Assembly: GCA_947587115.1 (NCBI GenBank)
Contig: CANPXY010000030.1
Location: 1 to 12,241 of the forward strand
From: an uncultured Bacilli bacterium
Lineage (GTDB): Bacteria > Bacillota_I > Bacilli_A > RF39 > UBA660
Direction of reading: 5' to 3'
DNA: 12,241 nucleotides
The first letter of the stretch is position 1. Every line of letters begins with the position of its first letter. This document shows positions 1 through 6,116 of the stretch, in pieces. Position numbers and translations under genes: made by a program. The notes beneath the pieces were generated by a model. That model was given only the letters and a program-made list of their open reading frames with translations, did not search any database and was not told the DNA's origin.

Positions 1-72
1 GGAGAATAGGAGGATCGAACTCCTGACCTCCACGGTGCAAACGTGGCGCTCTCCCAGCTGAGCTAATTCCCC
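1..72 (-). tRNA. tRNA-Ala (anticodon UGC), 3' end cut by window edge
   Basis: Read on the minus strand this folds as a full cloverleaf of 72 bases. The acceptor stem GGGGAAT pairs with ATTCTCC, the D arm has GCTC/GAGC, the anticodon stem CCACG/CGTGG carries loop TTTGCAC, and the T arm AGGAG/CTCCT has the normal loop TTCGATC. The anticodon is TGC, read as alanine. The acceptor has the G3-U70 wobble pair, the classic identity element for alanyl-tRNA synthetase. The discriminator base and CCA would lie just before position 1, so whether CCA is encoded cannot be seen. Confidence 0.97.
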
Positions 73-103
73 AAAATACCTGACTTTTTTTGCCGGTATC
101 TGA

Positions 104-133
104 ATTATAGCATACTATTTTTTTAAAAGTCAA
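104..133 (-). promoter_or_regulatory. Sigma-A promoter of tRNA-Ala
   Basis: On the minus strand, -35 TTGACT (128-133) and -10 TATAAT (104-109) are separated by 18 bp. The -10 is preceded by TGC, giving an extended -10 element. Transcription would start near 97, about 25 bases before the tRNA. The -35 box overlaps the stop codon of spoIVFB, so the tRNA can be made independently of the sporulation gene. I see no terminator between spoIVFB and the tRNA, so read-through is also possible. Confidence 0.85.
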
Positions 134-891
134 GGTACAATATGCAAGTTTTTATACTTTTTCTTTAAAAAGTCTCTTTCCAAGTAATAATGATCCCCCT
201 TTTTGATCAAATGACGAAAATCACGTCGCATTTCTTTAGGATCTTTAATGACTTTCAGCTTTGAAAAAGTATAGCGATGTAAATAACGTTCCAACAAAAA
301 TTTTTCATAGTAAAAGTTTCGTTGCTTTCGCTCTTCTAAAAGTTTAGACAAAAGTAACAAAAATAGACAAAAGAGATGAAAAGATCGTCCCATGGGAAGA
401 ACCATGAAAAATAAAACGATCAACACTACAAAAGAACTCTTGATCGTCCAATAAATGCTCTTTCGATAAGCCATGTGATAAGAAAAGAAAATCTGAAGCA
501 GCTTCCCGCCATCCAAAGGATAAATCGGCAGTAAATTAAATAAAAGAATGGAATAATGATAAGTGGTAATCTGATCGAGAACAAACGATGAAAAAGGAAG
601 ACGACAGATCAAAAGAAAAAAAATAATTTGGCTAAGTGGTCCCATCATTAAAATCCATAACTCTTCTTTTAAAGGACGATTGATTGCTTCTTGAAAAACA
701 CTGAGTCCCCCATAGGGATAAAACTTGATTTCATCAATCTTCCAACCAATCAAATGGGCAGTCAAAAAATGCCCCAGTTCATGGACCAAAAGTAAAACAG
801 TATAAATAAGAAAAGAAGTAAAATAGCCCGTCAAAATCGACAGCAAAGCAACCAAATAACAAAGTGGATGAACATCGATCCTACGCAACAT
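130..891 (-). CDS. spoIVFB: SpoIVFB-like intramembrane metalloprotease (site-2 protease, M50)
   Basis: In spore formers SpoIVFB is the membrane zinc protease of the outer forespore membrane that removes the pro-sequence of pro-sigma-K. The 253 residues are largely hydrophobic, with several membrane segments. HELGH at 37-41 is the zinc-binding HExxH motif. NLLPIYPLDGGK at 119-130 carries the third ligand, Asp127, in the family's NxxPxxPLDGG form. RPLKEE and GPLSQ at 72-88, and FLLERY after the last membrane segment, also resemble B. subtilis SpoIVFB as I remember it. The gene starts inside the end of spoIVFA (11-bp overlap) with no clear Shine-Dalgarno sequence, which suggests translational coupling. 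The tail after the membrane domain is only about 50 residues, shorter than the CBS-containing tail of B. subtilis SpoIVFB (288 residues). The neighbour spoIVFA makes this name much safer than a generic M50 protease. Confidence 0.9.
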   Translation of the reverse strand: MLRRIDVHPLCYLVALLSILTGYFTSFLIYTVLLLVHELGHFLTAHLIGWKIDEIKFYPYGGLSVFQEAINRPLKEELWILMMGPLSQIIFFLLICRLPFSSFVLDQITTYHYSILLFNLLPIYPLDGGKLLQIFFSYHMAYRKSIYWTIKSSFVVLIVLFFMVLPMGRSFHLFCLFLLLLSKLLEERKQRNFYYEKFLLERYLHRYTFSKLKVIKDPKEMRRDFRHLIKKGDHYYLERDFLKKKYKNLHIVP

Positions 892-1498
892 ATTCTTTAT
901 AATCTAAAAACTTCCCTTCCTTTTGGAACACTAAATAGATCTCCTTTGATAAACTTTCTCCCAACAAATCGCCCTTTTCTACATAGTCATACATCTGGAT
1001 ATTGCCGGCTTTGATATTGCCATACCAAACATCGATGCCATTTACCTGTTGAATGATGACCGTCGTTCCATAGTTTTCTTTTTCTCCCATAAAGACAACA
1101 ATCCCACTTTCTAAAACAGGTACCATATAGTGTTCTCCTACTTGAAATACACCGCCATCTTTATATAAACTCGCATCACTATATGTAAGTTGCTCCTGAA
1201 AAACAGCAACGTCTTCGCCACTTCCCTTTGAAATACCAAAATCAAGTGGCAAAATACTACCCAAATATTTTTGATAGAGTTCATTTGTCGAAGCAAACTT
1301 TAAATTTTTTTGGTAGACATTTTGATAGATCACATTTTTAATATTATGATCCATCTTCATCGCGATTAAGGTTCCTAAAAATAAAATGACGGTCAATAAT
1401 AACTGTGTAAAAAACCGAAAAGTAAACTTTTTTACAGGATGAATACTAGACTTTTGTTGACGATGTTTCTTAGTATGTTTTAATTCACTATATTCCAT
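881..1498 (-). CDS. spoIVFA: SpoIVFA-like regulator of the SpoIVFB protease (degenerate LytM/M23 domain)
   Basis: SpoIVFA anchors and holds SpoIVFB in the outer forespore membrane and is cleaved to release it. This 205-residue protein has a basic N-terminal tail (1-24), one membrane segment (about 27-47), a linker, and a C-terminal LytM-like fold. The peptidase core resembles M23 (GIVVFMG, YGTTVIIQQ, WYGNIKAG, VEKGDLLGES). The histidines expected in the usual xIxH, YxHL and HLHF motifs are replaced (IIQQ, WYGNI, YLVFQK), so it should have no catalytic activity, as for SpoIVFA. It is shorter than the B. subtilis protein (264 residues). The start has a good site, AAGGAG, about 7 bases before ATG. 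The gene directly precedes and overlaps spoIVFB. On domain evidence alone it could be any inactive M23 protein; the neighbour decides the name. Confidence 0.85.
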   Translation of the reverse strand: MEYSELKHTKKHRQQKSSIHPVKKFTFRFFTQLLLTVILFLGTLIAMKMDHNIKNVIYQNVYQKNLKFASTNELYQKYLGSILPLDFGISKGSGEDVAVFQEQLTYSDASLYKDGGVFQVGEHYMVPVLESGIVVFMGEKENYGTTVIIQQVNGIDVWYGNIKAGNIQMYDYVEKGDLLGESLSKEIYLVFQKEGKFLDYKEYVA

Positions 1499-1517
1499 AA
1501 GAACGCTCCTTTATTCC

Positions 1518-1546
1518 AACATATGAAAAAAAGAAGCAAAATATGC
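1518..1546 (-). promoter_or_regulatory. Candidate sigma-E promoter for spoIVFA-spoIVFB
   Basis: On the minus strand GCATATT (1540-1546) matches the sigma-E -35 consensus KMATATT at every position. After 14 bp, CATATGTT (1518-1525) matches the -10 consensus CATACAnT at 5 of 7 defined positions. A spacer of 14-15 bp is normal for sigma-E. Transcription would begin near 1511, just before the ribosome binding site of spoIVFA. The B. subtilis spoIVF operon is known to be sigma-E dependent. The match was found by eye and the region is AT-rich, so this remains a candidate. Confidence 0.5.
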
Positions 1547-1550
1547 TTCT
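1525..1550 (-). terminator. Intrinsic terminator-like hairpin between mreD and spoIVFA
   Basis: On the minus strand AGAAGCA pairs with TGCTTCT (7 bp, 5-base loop) and is followed directly by a run of seven T. The stem begins at the mreD stop codon. The stem is short, so termination is probably partial. It would separate the upstream SPOR-radC-mreC-mreD transcript from spoIVFA-spoIVFB. Confidence 0.65.
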
Positions 1551-2055
1551 AATGAATTGCAAAACGATTTCGTGTAGAAGGGAACAATTTTAAAATTCCA
1601 TAAAGTATATAACCATAGAGAACATTGCCAATGATACTATGAGAAACTTTATAAAAATAATCCCAAAAAGGAATAGAAAACGATCGTGCCACACTCAAAA
1701 GGAAAAAGAACAGACCTTCATGAAAAGCAATCACCAAAGCTAAATAGAAGAAAAGAAGCAACGAACGAACAGAGAACATGTGATAGATCTTTTGAACCAA
1801 AAGAGCAACGAGGACAAACAAGATTCCATGAACGATCAAAAGATGCGTATAAGCTAGATCAAAAAGCACTCCAAAAAGGAAAGAAAATACGAAATACTGC
1901 TTTTTATTTGGCAATAATGGATAAATGAAAAACAAACTTGTTAAAGTAAACATGGGTGTAAAATAAGAAAGATTTCCCCACACAAAAGGAAAGAAGTTCG
2001 ATAGAAGCCCATCGAGAAGGAGCCCAATCGTCAGGATCAGAATCGAGATCATCAT
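1549..2055 (-). CDS. mreD: Rod shape-determining protein MreD
   Basis: MreD is a small integral membrane protein that works with MreC and the Rod complex in side-wall peptidoglycan synthesis. The 168 residues are almost wholly hydrophobic, with about five membrane segments. The FGVLFDLAYTHLL segment near residues 61-73 is the characteristic MreD region. Length is normal for the family. The start codon overlaps the mreC stop (ATGA) and has GAGGAAAG just upstream inside mreC; a second ATG follows immediately. MreD sequences diverge quickly, so the call rests on hydropathy plus its position directly after mreC. Confidence 0.88.
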   Translation of the reverse strand: MMISILILTIGLLLDGLLSNFFPFVWGNLSYFTPMFTLTSLFFIYPLLPNKKQYFVFSFLFGVLFDLAYTHLLIVHGILFVLVALLVQKIYHMFSVRSLLLFFYLALVIAFHEGLFFFLLSVARSFSIPFWDYFYKVSHSIIGNVLYGYILYGILKLFPSTRNRFAIH

Positions 2056-2834
2056 AAATCTTTCCTCTTTAGTACACTGACATAGTGAAGATCATTAAAA
2101 TCTTGTAACAAGCGCACTTTCAATTTCTTGCTGATATCATATTTTTCATTTTCCACCATGACCACTTGACCCACATATATACCTCGTGGAAAGACTCCGC
2201 CCAAACCACTAGTAATCACATCCTGGCCTATTTCCACATGAAGATGTTGATCGATTCCTGTGACAATCACGTTCTGATCGACGGCATCATAGCCACTTAA
2301 AATGGCTGGAATCACCGTGTTTTCCCCCAGGATTTCTACCGATATTAAATCATTTTCACTATTCGAAGTAATCAGTTCCACTTCACTTGTAGACTTAGAT
2401 ACCGCACGAATCTTACCAATCAATCCCAGGTTGGTCGTTACGACCATATCTTTTTCAATACCATCTTTGCTCCCACGATCAATCGTCAATGTTTGAAACC
2501 AATAATCAGGACTTCTCGATAATATCACGGCATTGATCATATCATAATCTGTAATATGCTCTTTCAATTCTAGCAAATTGGTAAGCTCTTGCAGATCACG
2601 TTTTAATGCTTCCCGTTCTACATCGTCTGCACAGCTGGTCACTTCAGTCTCTTTAGGTAAAAAAGGACGCAGGAATACTTCTTCAATATTTATGACAACA
2701 TCTTTTAAATATCCTTCTACTTTCGTCATACGATCATCATCTTTTAATAGATAGACGAGTAATAAAAAAATTGCTACAGAACCGATGATAATTAAAATTA
2801 GTTTCTTTTTTTTTCGTCTTTTATCGTTGTACAT
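2052..2834 (-). CDS. mreC: Cell shape-determining protein MreC
   Basis: MreC is a bitopic membrane protein that scaffolds the elongation machinery (MreD, RodA, PBP2) on the outer face of the membrane. This 260-residue protein has a basic N-terminus (KRRKKKK), one membrane segment (about 11-30), a short heptad-like coiled-coil region (about 66-92), and the beta-rich periplasmic-type domain. SGLGGVFPRGIYVGQV at 209-224 is the most diagnostic MreC motif, and TIDRGSKDGI at 117-126 is also typical. The start has AGAGGCGG upstream, inside the 11-bp gap after radC. In most relatives mreB lies between radC and mreC; here it is absent. Confidence 0.95.
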   Translation of the reverse strand: MYNDKRRKKKKLILIIIGSVAIFLLLVYLLKDDDRMTKVEGYLKDVVINIEEVFLRPFLPKETEVTSCADDVEREALKRDLQELTNLLELKEHITDYDMINAVILSRSPDYWFQTLTIDRGSKDGIEKDMVVTTNLGLIGKIRAVSKSTSEVELITSNSENDLISVEILGENTVIPAILSGYDAVDQNVIVTGIDQHLHVEIGQDVITSGLGGVFPRGIYVGQVVMVENEKYDISKKLKVRLLQDFNDLHYVSVLKRKDL

Positions 2835-2845
2835 AGACCGCCTCT

Positions 2846-3535
2846 TTAATGGATAATGTTATGATTTTCATAAAAACTATAGTAACCAGTCTCCCCAATA
2901 ATAAGATGATCGGCAATCGGAATCCCTTGAATTTTACCAATTTCTACCAAAGAATTAGTAAAGTTCAAATCTTCCCTACTTGGATGAAGATCATTAGAGG
3001 GATGATTGTGTACACAGACGATACTAGAAGCACTGGCCAAATAAGCTTCTTTAAATACCTCGCGTGGATGAACGACGCTACGATTGATTGTACCCATAAA
3101 TAACAACTTCCTTTCTATTAATTGCTGCTTTTGATTCAAATAAAGACAATAAAAATATTCTTGTTTCTTTCCATAAAATAAGTAACGCATATTCTTATAA
3201 ATCGCCTCTGGATGATCGAGAACCACACCCACTTCTGTATTTGAATTCAAATAAATGCGCTTCCCAAGTTCAAGACAACACAACAGTTCCATCGCTTTGA
3301 CTGGACCAATGCCCTTAATTTTGGAAAGATTAACAATGCTCATGTTCGAAAGCTTGTCCACCCCACCGAAGGTTTCCAAAAGCAATAGAGCTACTTCCTG
3401 AACATTTTGCCCCTTTGTTCCATTTTTTAAAATAATGGACAATAAATCCTGATTCGTCAAAGATGACACACCTTGCTTTAAAAAACGTTCTCTTGGTCGC
3501 TCTGATCGAGGAACGTCCATCATTTTATAAGACAT
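2846..3535 (-). CDS. radC: RadC family protein (JAMM/MPN domain)
   Basis: RadC proteins (YeeS/RadC family) carry a JAMM metalloprotease-like domain; their cellular role is unsettled and the old DNA-repair name is not well supported. I place the start at 3535, giving 229 residues beginning MSYKMMDVP, because AGAGGTG then lies 6 bases upstream. In-frame starts at 3544 (GTG) and 3541 would overlap or abut that site. The N-terminal part shows the usual MPxSERPRERxLxxG-like opening (DVPRSERPRERFLKQG) and a helix-hairpin-helix (KIKGIGPVKA). The JAMM motif is intact: HNHPS, followed by the conserved Asp in PSREDLNF. Length is normal for the family. The gene sits 45 bp after the SPOR-domain gene and 11 bp before mreC, so it is probably in their operon. 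Confidence 0.95.
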   Translation of the reverse strand: MSYKMMDVPRSERPRERFLKQGVSSLTNQDLLSIILKNGTKGQNVQEVALLLLETFGGVDKLSNMSIVNLSKIKGIGPVKAMELLCCLELGKRIYLNSNTEVGVVLDHPEAIYKNMRYLFYGKKQEYFYCLYLNQKQQLIERKLLFMGTINRSVVHPREVFKEAYLASASSIVCVHNHPSNDLHPSREDLNFTNSLVEIGKIQGIPIADHLIIGETGYYSFYENHNIIH

Positions 3536-3580
3536 ACCCATCACCTCTATTTTATTATTCGAGGTTGAGTAGAAAAGTCT

Positions 3581-4033
3581 TTAAGAAGATAACACCGTTT
3601 CTTCATAACTTGCTAAAATGACATTGAGCACTGACTGTATTTCTTCATCTTTCGTCGCATTGGCAAGTAAGATATCGTACTGCTCTAAATTATTGATAAA
3701 CTCATAGTTCGATACAGGCAGTTCTTTTTGATAAATCGAATAACCTTTACCTTCATATAAGTCCTTGATCTTCTTAGCATTGGTAACATCTTTAGTAATC
3801 CCAACATATACATAGTATTTACCATCCTCTACGACATATACTTTGGAGGAAAGATTTTTCGTGTTTTCCTGCATAGAAGCTTCGTTGGAATAAACACCTT
3901 GTTGCAAAAAGTAGACTCCACTTTCCTCATTAAAAACTTCTTCTTTCAACTGATATTGATCAAACACTAACTTTCCACAAACTCCACCTAAGACGATCGA
4001 AATAATAATGGGTATTATAAAATTTGCCTTCAT
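3581..4033 (-). CDS. Small membrane-anchored SPOR-domain protein (possible SpoIIB counterpart)
   Basis: SPOR domains bind denuded peptidoglycan glycans at division septa or during engulfment. After a short N-terminus there is one strong membrane segment (residues about 4-24 from the chosen start). An outside domain follows whose pattern fits SPOR: YFLQQGVYSN, a helix, then KYYVYVGITKDVTNAKKI and YEGKGYSIYQKEL, which is the usual two-half beta-alpha-beta layout. I choose the ATG at 4033 (150 residues), with GGTGGTG about 6 bases upstream. The in-frame ATGs at 4054 and 4051 lie inside a likely -10 box. In B. subtilis, spoIIB (a SPOR protein of septal thinning) is upstream of maf-radC-mreBCD. 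Position and domain therefore suggest a shortened SpoIIB, which is 332 residues there. Sequence similarity outside the SPOR pattern is not evident to me. Confidence 0.7.
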   Translation of the reverse strand: MKANFIIPIIISIVLGGVCGKLVFDQYQLKEEVFNEESGVYFLQQGVYSNEASMQENTKNLSSKVYVVEDGKYYVYVGITKDVTNAKKIKDLYEGKGYSIYQKELPVSNYEFINNLEQYDILLANATKDEEIQSVLNVILASYEETVLSS

Positions 4034-4050
4034 TTTCTTCACCACCAACA

Positions 4051-4059
4051 TCATAACAA
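4051..4059 (-). promoter_or_regulatory. Extended -10 promoter of the SPOR-radC-mreCD operon
   Basis: The minus strand reads TGTTATGAT, an extended -10 element (TGn plus TATGAT, one mismatch). No good -35 lies at 16-18 bp; a TCGACA farther upstream is about 21 bp away. The predicted start near 4044 leaves the ATG at 4033 as the first usable start codon. Confidence 0.5.
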
Positions 4060-4081
4060 TTCCGAAACTCTATTTTTGTCG

Positions 4082-4119
4082 AAAAAAAAGAACAAGGATA
4101 TTTTTATTTCCTTGTTCTT
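4082..4119 (-). terminator. Intrinsic terminator of the surface-protein gene
   Basis: On the minus strand AAGAACAAGGA (4109-4119) pairs perfectly over 11 bp with TCCTTGTTCTT (4088-4098) around a 10-base AT-rich loop, followed by a run of T. It lies about 25 bases after the stop codon of the surface-protein gene and upstream of the SPOR-gene promoter. Confidence 0.9.
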
Positions 4120-4144
4120 AATTCATTTTTTAATGATCTAATGA

Positions 4145-6034
4145 TTATTTTCCTCCCCAGCGAATACATGGGTTGGTGTTATCTCCAAAATCAGTTTTTG
4201 CTTTGTTGTTATTATAGTGAGTTTCACAGTTGCTTCCTTCAGCCCATACAAATGGACCAGTGTAAGTGTCACCATACTCATTAAAATCTTCTGTGGATCT
4301 TTTACCTTTGATTGTCACACTTGTTAAAGGAACTCTAAAAGCTTCAGAACCTAGTTCCATAACACTCGATGGAATAACGATATTAGTAAATGAACTCCCC
4401 CAAAAATTATTGTCCCCTATCTTCGTTAAACCTTCTGGCAAACTTATACTACTTAAATGAGTACTAAGAAACGCCTCACTACCGATTTCTTGAAGTGTAG
4501 ATGGAAACGTCACTTTAGTTAAGGAACTATTATTAATAAAGGAATCCGCGCCGATCACCGTTACTCCTTCTGGAATCACGACACTGGTAAGACCGGTCTG
4601 GCCACCCCAACCACATCCAAAAGAACAGAAACCAATCTTGGTAACAGCCGTACCCTTAATTGTTTTTGGTATTACTACATCTGTAATAATTTTTTTTGCC
4701 GGACTTTGCTCAGGTGTATTAGGTGTCGCAATTGCATCATAATTATTTAATATGTGCGTTCCACATAAATAATTAGTGATTGTTGTCGTTCCTTCTTCAA
4801 AGGTAAAACAGTTGGGATTAGTATAATTATATTTTGTTATTGTTCTTGTTTTACTTGTGATGTTTCCTTCATTATCAATTGCTACATATTTAATAATTGT
4901 ACTACCTAATTTTCCAGGAGCTACTGATCCTATTACTACAACGCGGTCCGTGATTGTTCCATCTTGATCATCTGTCGCTGTATAGCCTGGCTCAGTATAT
5001 TCGTCCCCTTGATAGATCTCCATGTTCTCATTGCCATCTAAAGTAAGGGTTGGCGGCGTCGTATCTTTTTCGTACACATTGATGGTTCTTACTGCTATAC
5101 CTTCGTTGCCATGGCTATCATTTACTCTATAATAGACATAGTATACTCCTACATTATTTGTATTAATTCGATCTACTGTGGTCGTTGTTTGTCCATTATA
5201 ATATTCGATGCTTTTGGCTGCTGCTGTCGTATCAAAGCTGCGGTCCACATCATCTACAATTTTTTCAATTCCTTCTTCTGTATAACTAGATCCTTTAACG
5301 ACTTCGACTGTACGATTTCCCTTCAAAGTAATTACTGGTGGAATCGTATCTTCATATTGAATATTGTTGGCTTGAACAGCTTCAACGACGATTTTTGCTC
5401 GGTAGCTTTTTCCTTGAGCATCATTTCCTACATTTTCATCAGCCCACATCTTAATTTCGTAGCTCGTTTCTTGTTTGGCAGATAAACGTTCATTGGATAC
5501 GAAGATCAATTCATTACTTAACTCACTTAATAATTGTGGTTTAGAATAAGATCCACTACCTTTTTTATAACTGATCTTCACTTGATCGTGCGTGAGCATT
5601 TTACTTGGATTTTCCGTATCTTCTTCTAGACGAATACGATAGGCGGCATCCAGTGTTCCTGTATTAGAAATTGTAAAGGTATAAGGACTGGTCTCTAAGC
5701 CCCTTTCATCGCTCATTGGATATGAATTATTTAAGGAGATCATTTCTCCTTCTTTAGAAAATGTAATTTCAAAAACGCCAGCAATGATCGAATTGCTTTG
5801 CTTTCCGGTCAAAAACGTCGTAAAAACGGCATAAGTCGTTCCAATAACAACGACCAACGCAAAGAAAATCGTCATTATTGCTATAACTAATTCTTTACTC
5901 ATCACAATTTTTGTCTTCTTTTTAGAAGGTTTCTTTTTGACTTTTTTCTTTGCTTTTTTATTAACTGACTTAGTAGCTGAGTGGATGATTACATTTTTTC
6001 GTTTCTGTAATTCTTGCTGATCTTTATCACTCAT
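4145..6034 (-). CDS. Surface protein: membrane anchor, TasA/camelysin-like domain, two Ig-like domains, BspA-type LRRs
   Basis: I recognise the domains but not a named gene. The 629 residues begin with a Lys-rich cytoplasmic tail (about 11-43) and one membrane segment (about 47-70). Next is GTTYAVFTTFLTGKQSNSI followed by AGVFEITF, the pattern seen at the start of TasA/camelysin proteins processed by SipW-type signal peptidases. The TasA-like beta domain covers about 80-222. Two Ig-like domains of the DUF5011 kind follow (about 231-321 and 325-401), each opening with PPxxTLxGN. From about 450 to 577 there are five or so BspA-type leucine-rich repeats (VIPEGVTVIG, FPSTLQEIGSEAF, LPEGLTKIG, IPSSVMELGSEAF). 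Six cysteines (409, 424, 470, 474, 603, 623) could form disulfides. There is no LPXTG motif. The start has TAGGTGA 6 bases upstream. A role in adhesion or matrix formation is an inference from the domains. Confidence 0.8.
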   Translation of the reverse strand: MSDKDQQELQKRKNVIIHSATKSVNKKAKKKVKKKPSKKKTKIVMSKELVIAIMTIFFALVVVIGTTYAVFTTFLTGKQSNSIIAGVFEITFSKEGEMISLNNSYPMSDERGLETSPYTFTISNTGTLDAAYRIRLEEDTENPSKMLTHDQVKISYKKGSGSYSKPQLLSELSNELIFVSNERLSAKQETSYEIKMWADENVGNDAQGKSYRAKIVVEAVQANNIQYEDTIPPVITLKGNRTVEVVKGSSYTEEGIEKIVDDVDRSFDTTAAAKSIEYYNGQTTTTVDRINTNNVGVYYVYYRVNDSHGNEGIAVRTINVYEKDTTPPTLTLDGNENMEIYQGDEYTEPGYTATDDQDGTITDRVVVIGSVAPGKLGSTIIKYVAIDNEGNITSKTRTITKYNYTNPNCFTFEEGTTTITNYLCGTHILNNYDAIATPNTPEQSPAKKIITDVVIPKTIKGTAVTKIGFCSFGCGWGGQTGLTSVVIPEGVTVIGADSFINNSSLTKVTFPSTLQEIGSEAFLSTHLSSISLPEGLTKIGDNNFWGSSFTNIVIPSSVMELGSEAFRVPLTSVTIKGKRSTEDFNEYGDTYTGPFVWAEGSNCETHYNNNKAKTDFGDNTNPCIRWGGK

Positions 6035-6066
6035 ATTTTATCACCTACTTTCGTCATTCTAAATGC

Positions 6067-6075
6067 ATTATAACA
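6067..6075 (-). promoter_or_regulatory. Extended -10 promoter of the surface-protein gene
   Basis: The minus strand reads TGTTATAAT, a perfect extended -10. The -35 region lies in the T-run of the preceding typA terminator and is poor (TTTTCT-like). Transcription would start near 6060, giving a leader of about 26 bases with TAGGTGA before the ATG at 6034. Confidence 0.7.
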
Positions 6076-6081
6076 AAAATC

Positions 6082-6114
6082 AAGAAAAAAGAAAAGTAGT
6101 GTTTCATACTTTTC
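6082..6114 (-). terminator. Intrinsic terminator of typA
   Basis: On the minus strand GAAAAGTA pairs with TACTTTTC (8 bp, 8-base loop) and is followed by TTTTTTC. It begins 3 bases after the typA stop codon. Confidence 0.8.
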
Positions 6115-6116
6115 AT

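Noticed and set aside
1686..1928. Plus-strand open frame of 80 codons opposite mreD
   Set aside because: It is very Lys/Arg/Glu-rich, as expected when a hydrophobic membrane protein is read in antisense, and has no supporting start signals.
3546..3566. Small inverted repeat CCTC/GAGG before radC as a regulatory hairpin
   Set aside because: A stem of about 5 bp with a 13-base AT-rich loop is too weak to separate from chance.
5111..5485. Plus-strand open frame of 124 codons
   Set aside because: It lies antisense inside the surface-protein gene, has low-complexity Ile/Ser/Phe-rich composition, no ribosome binding site and no family resemblance. The minus-strand gene explains the region.
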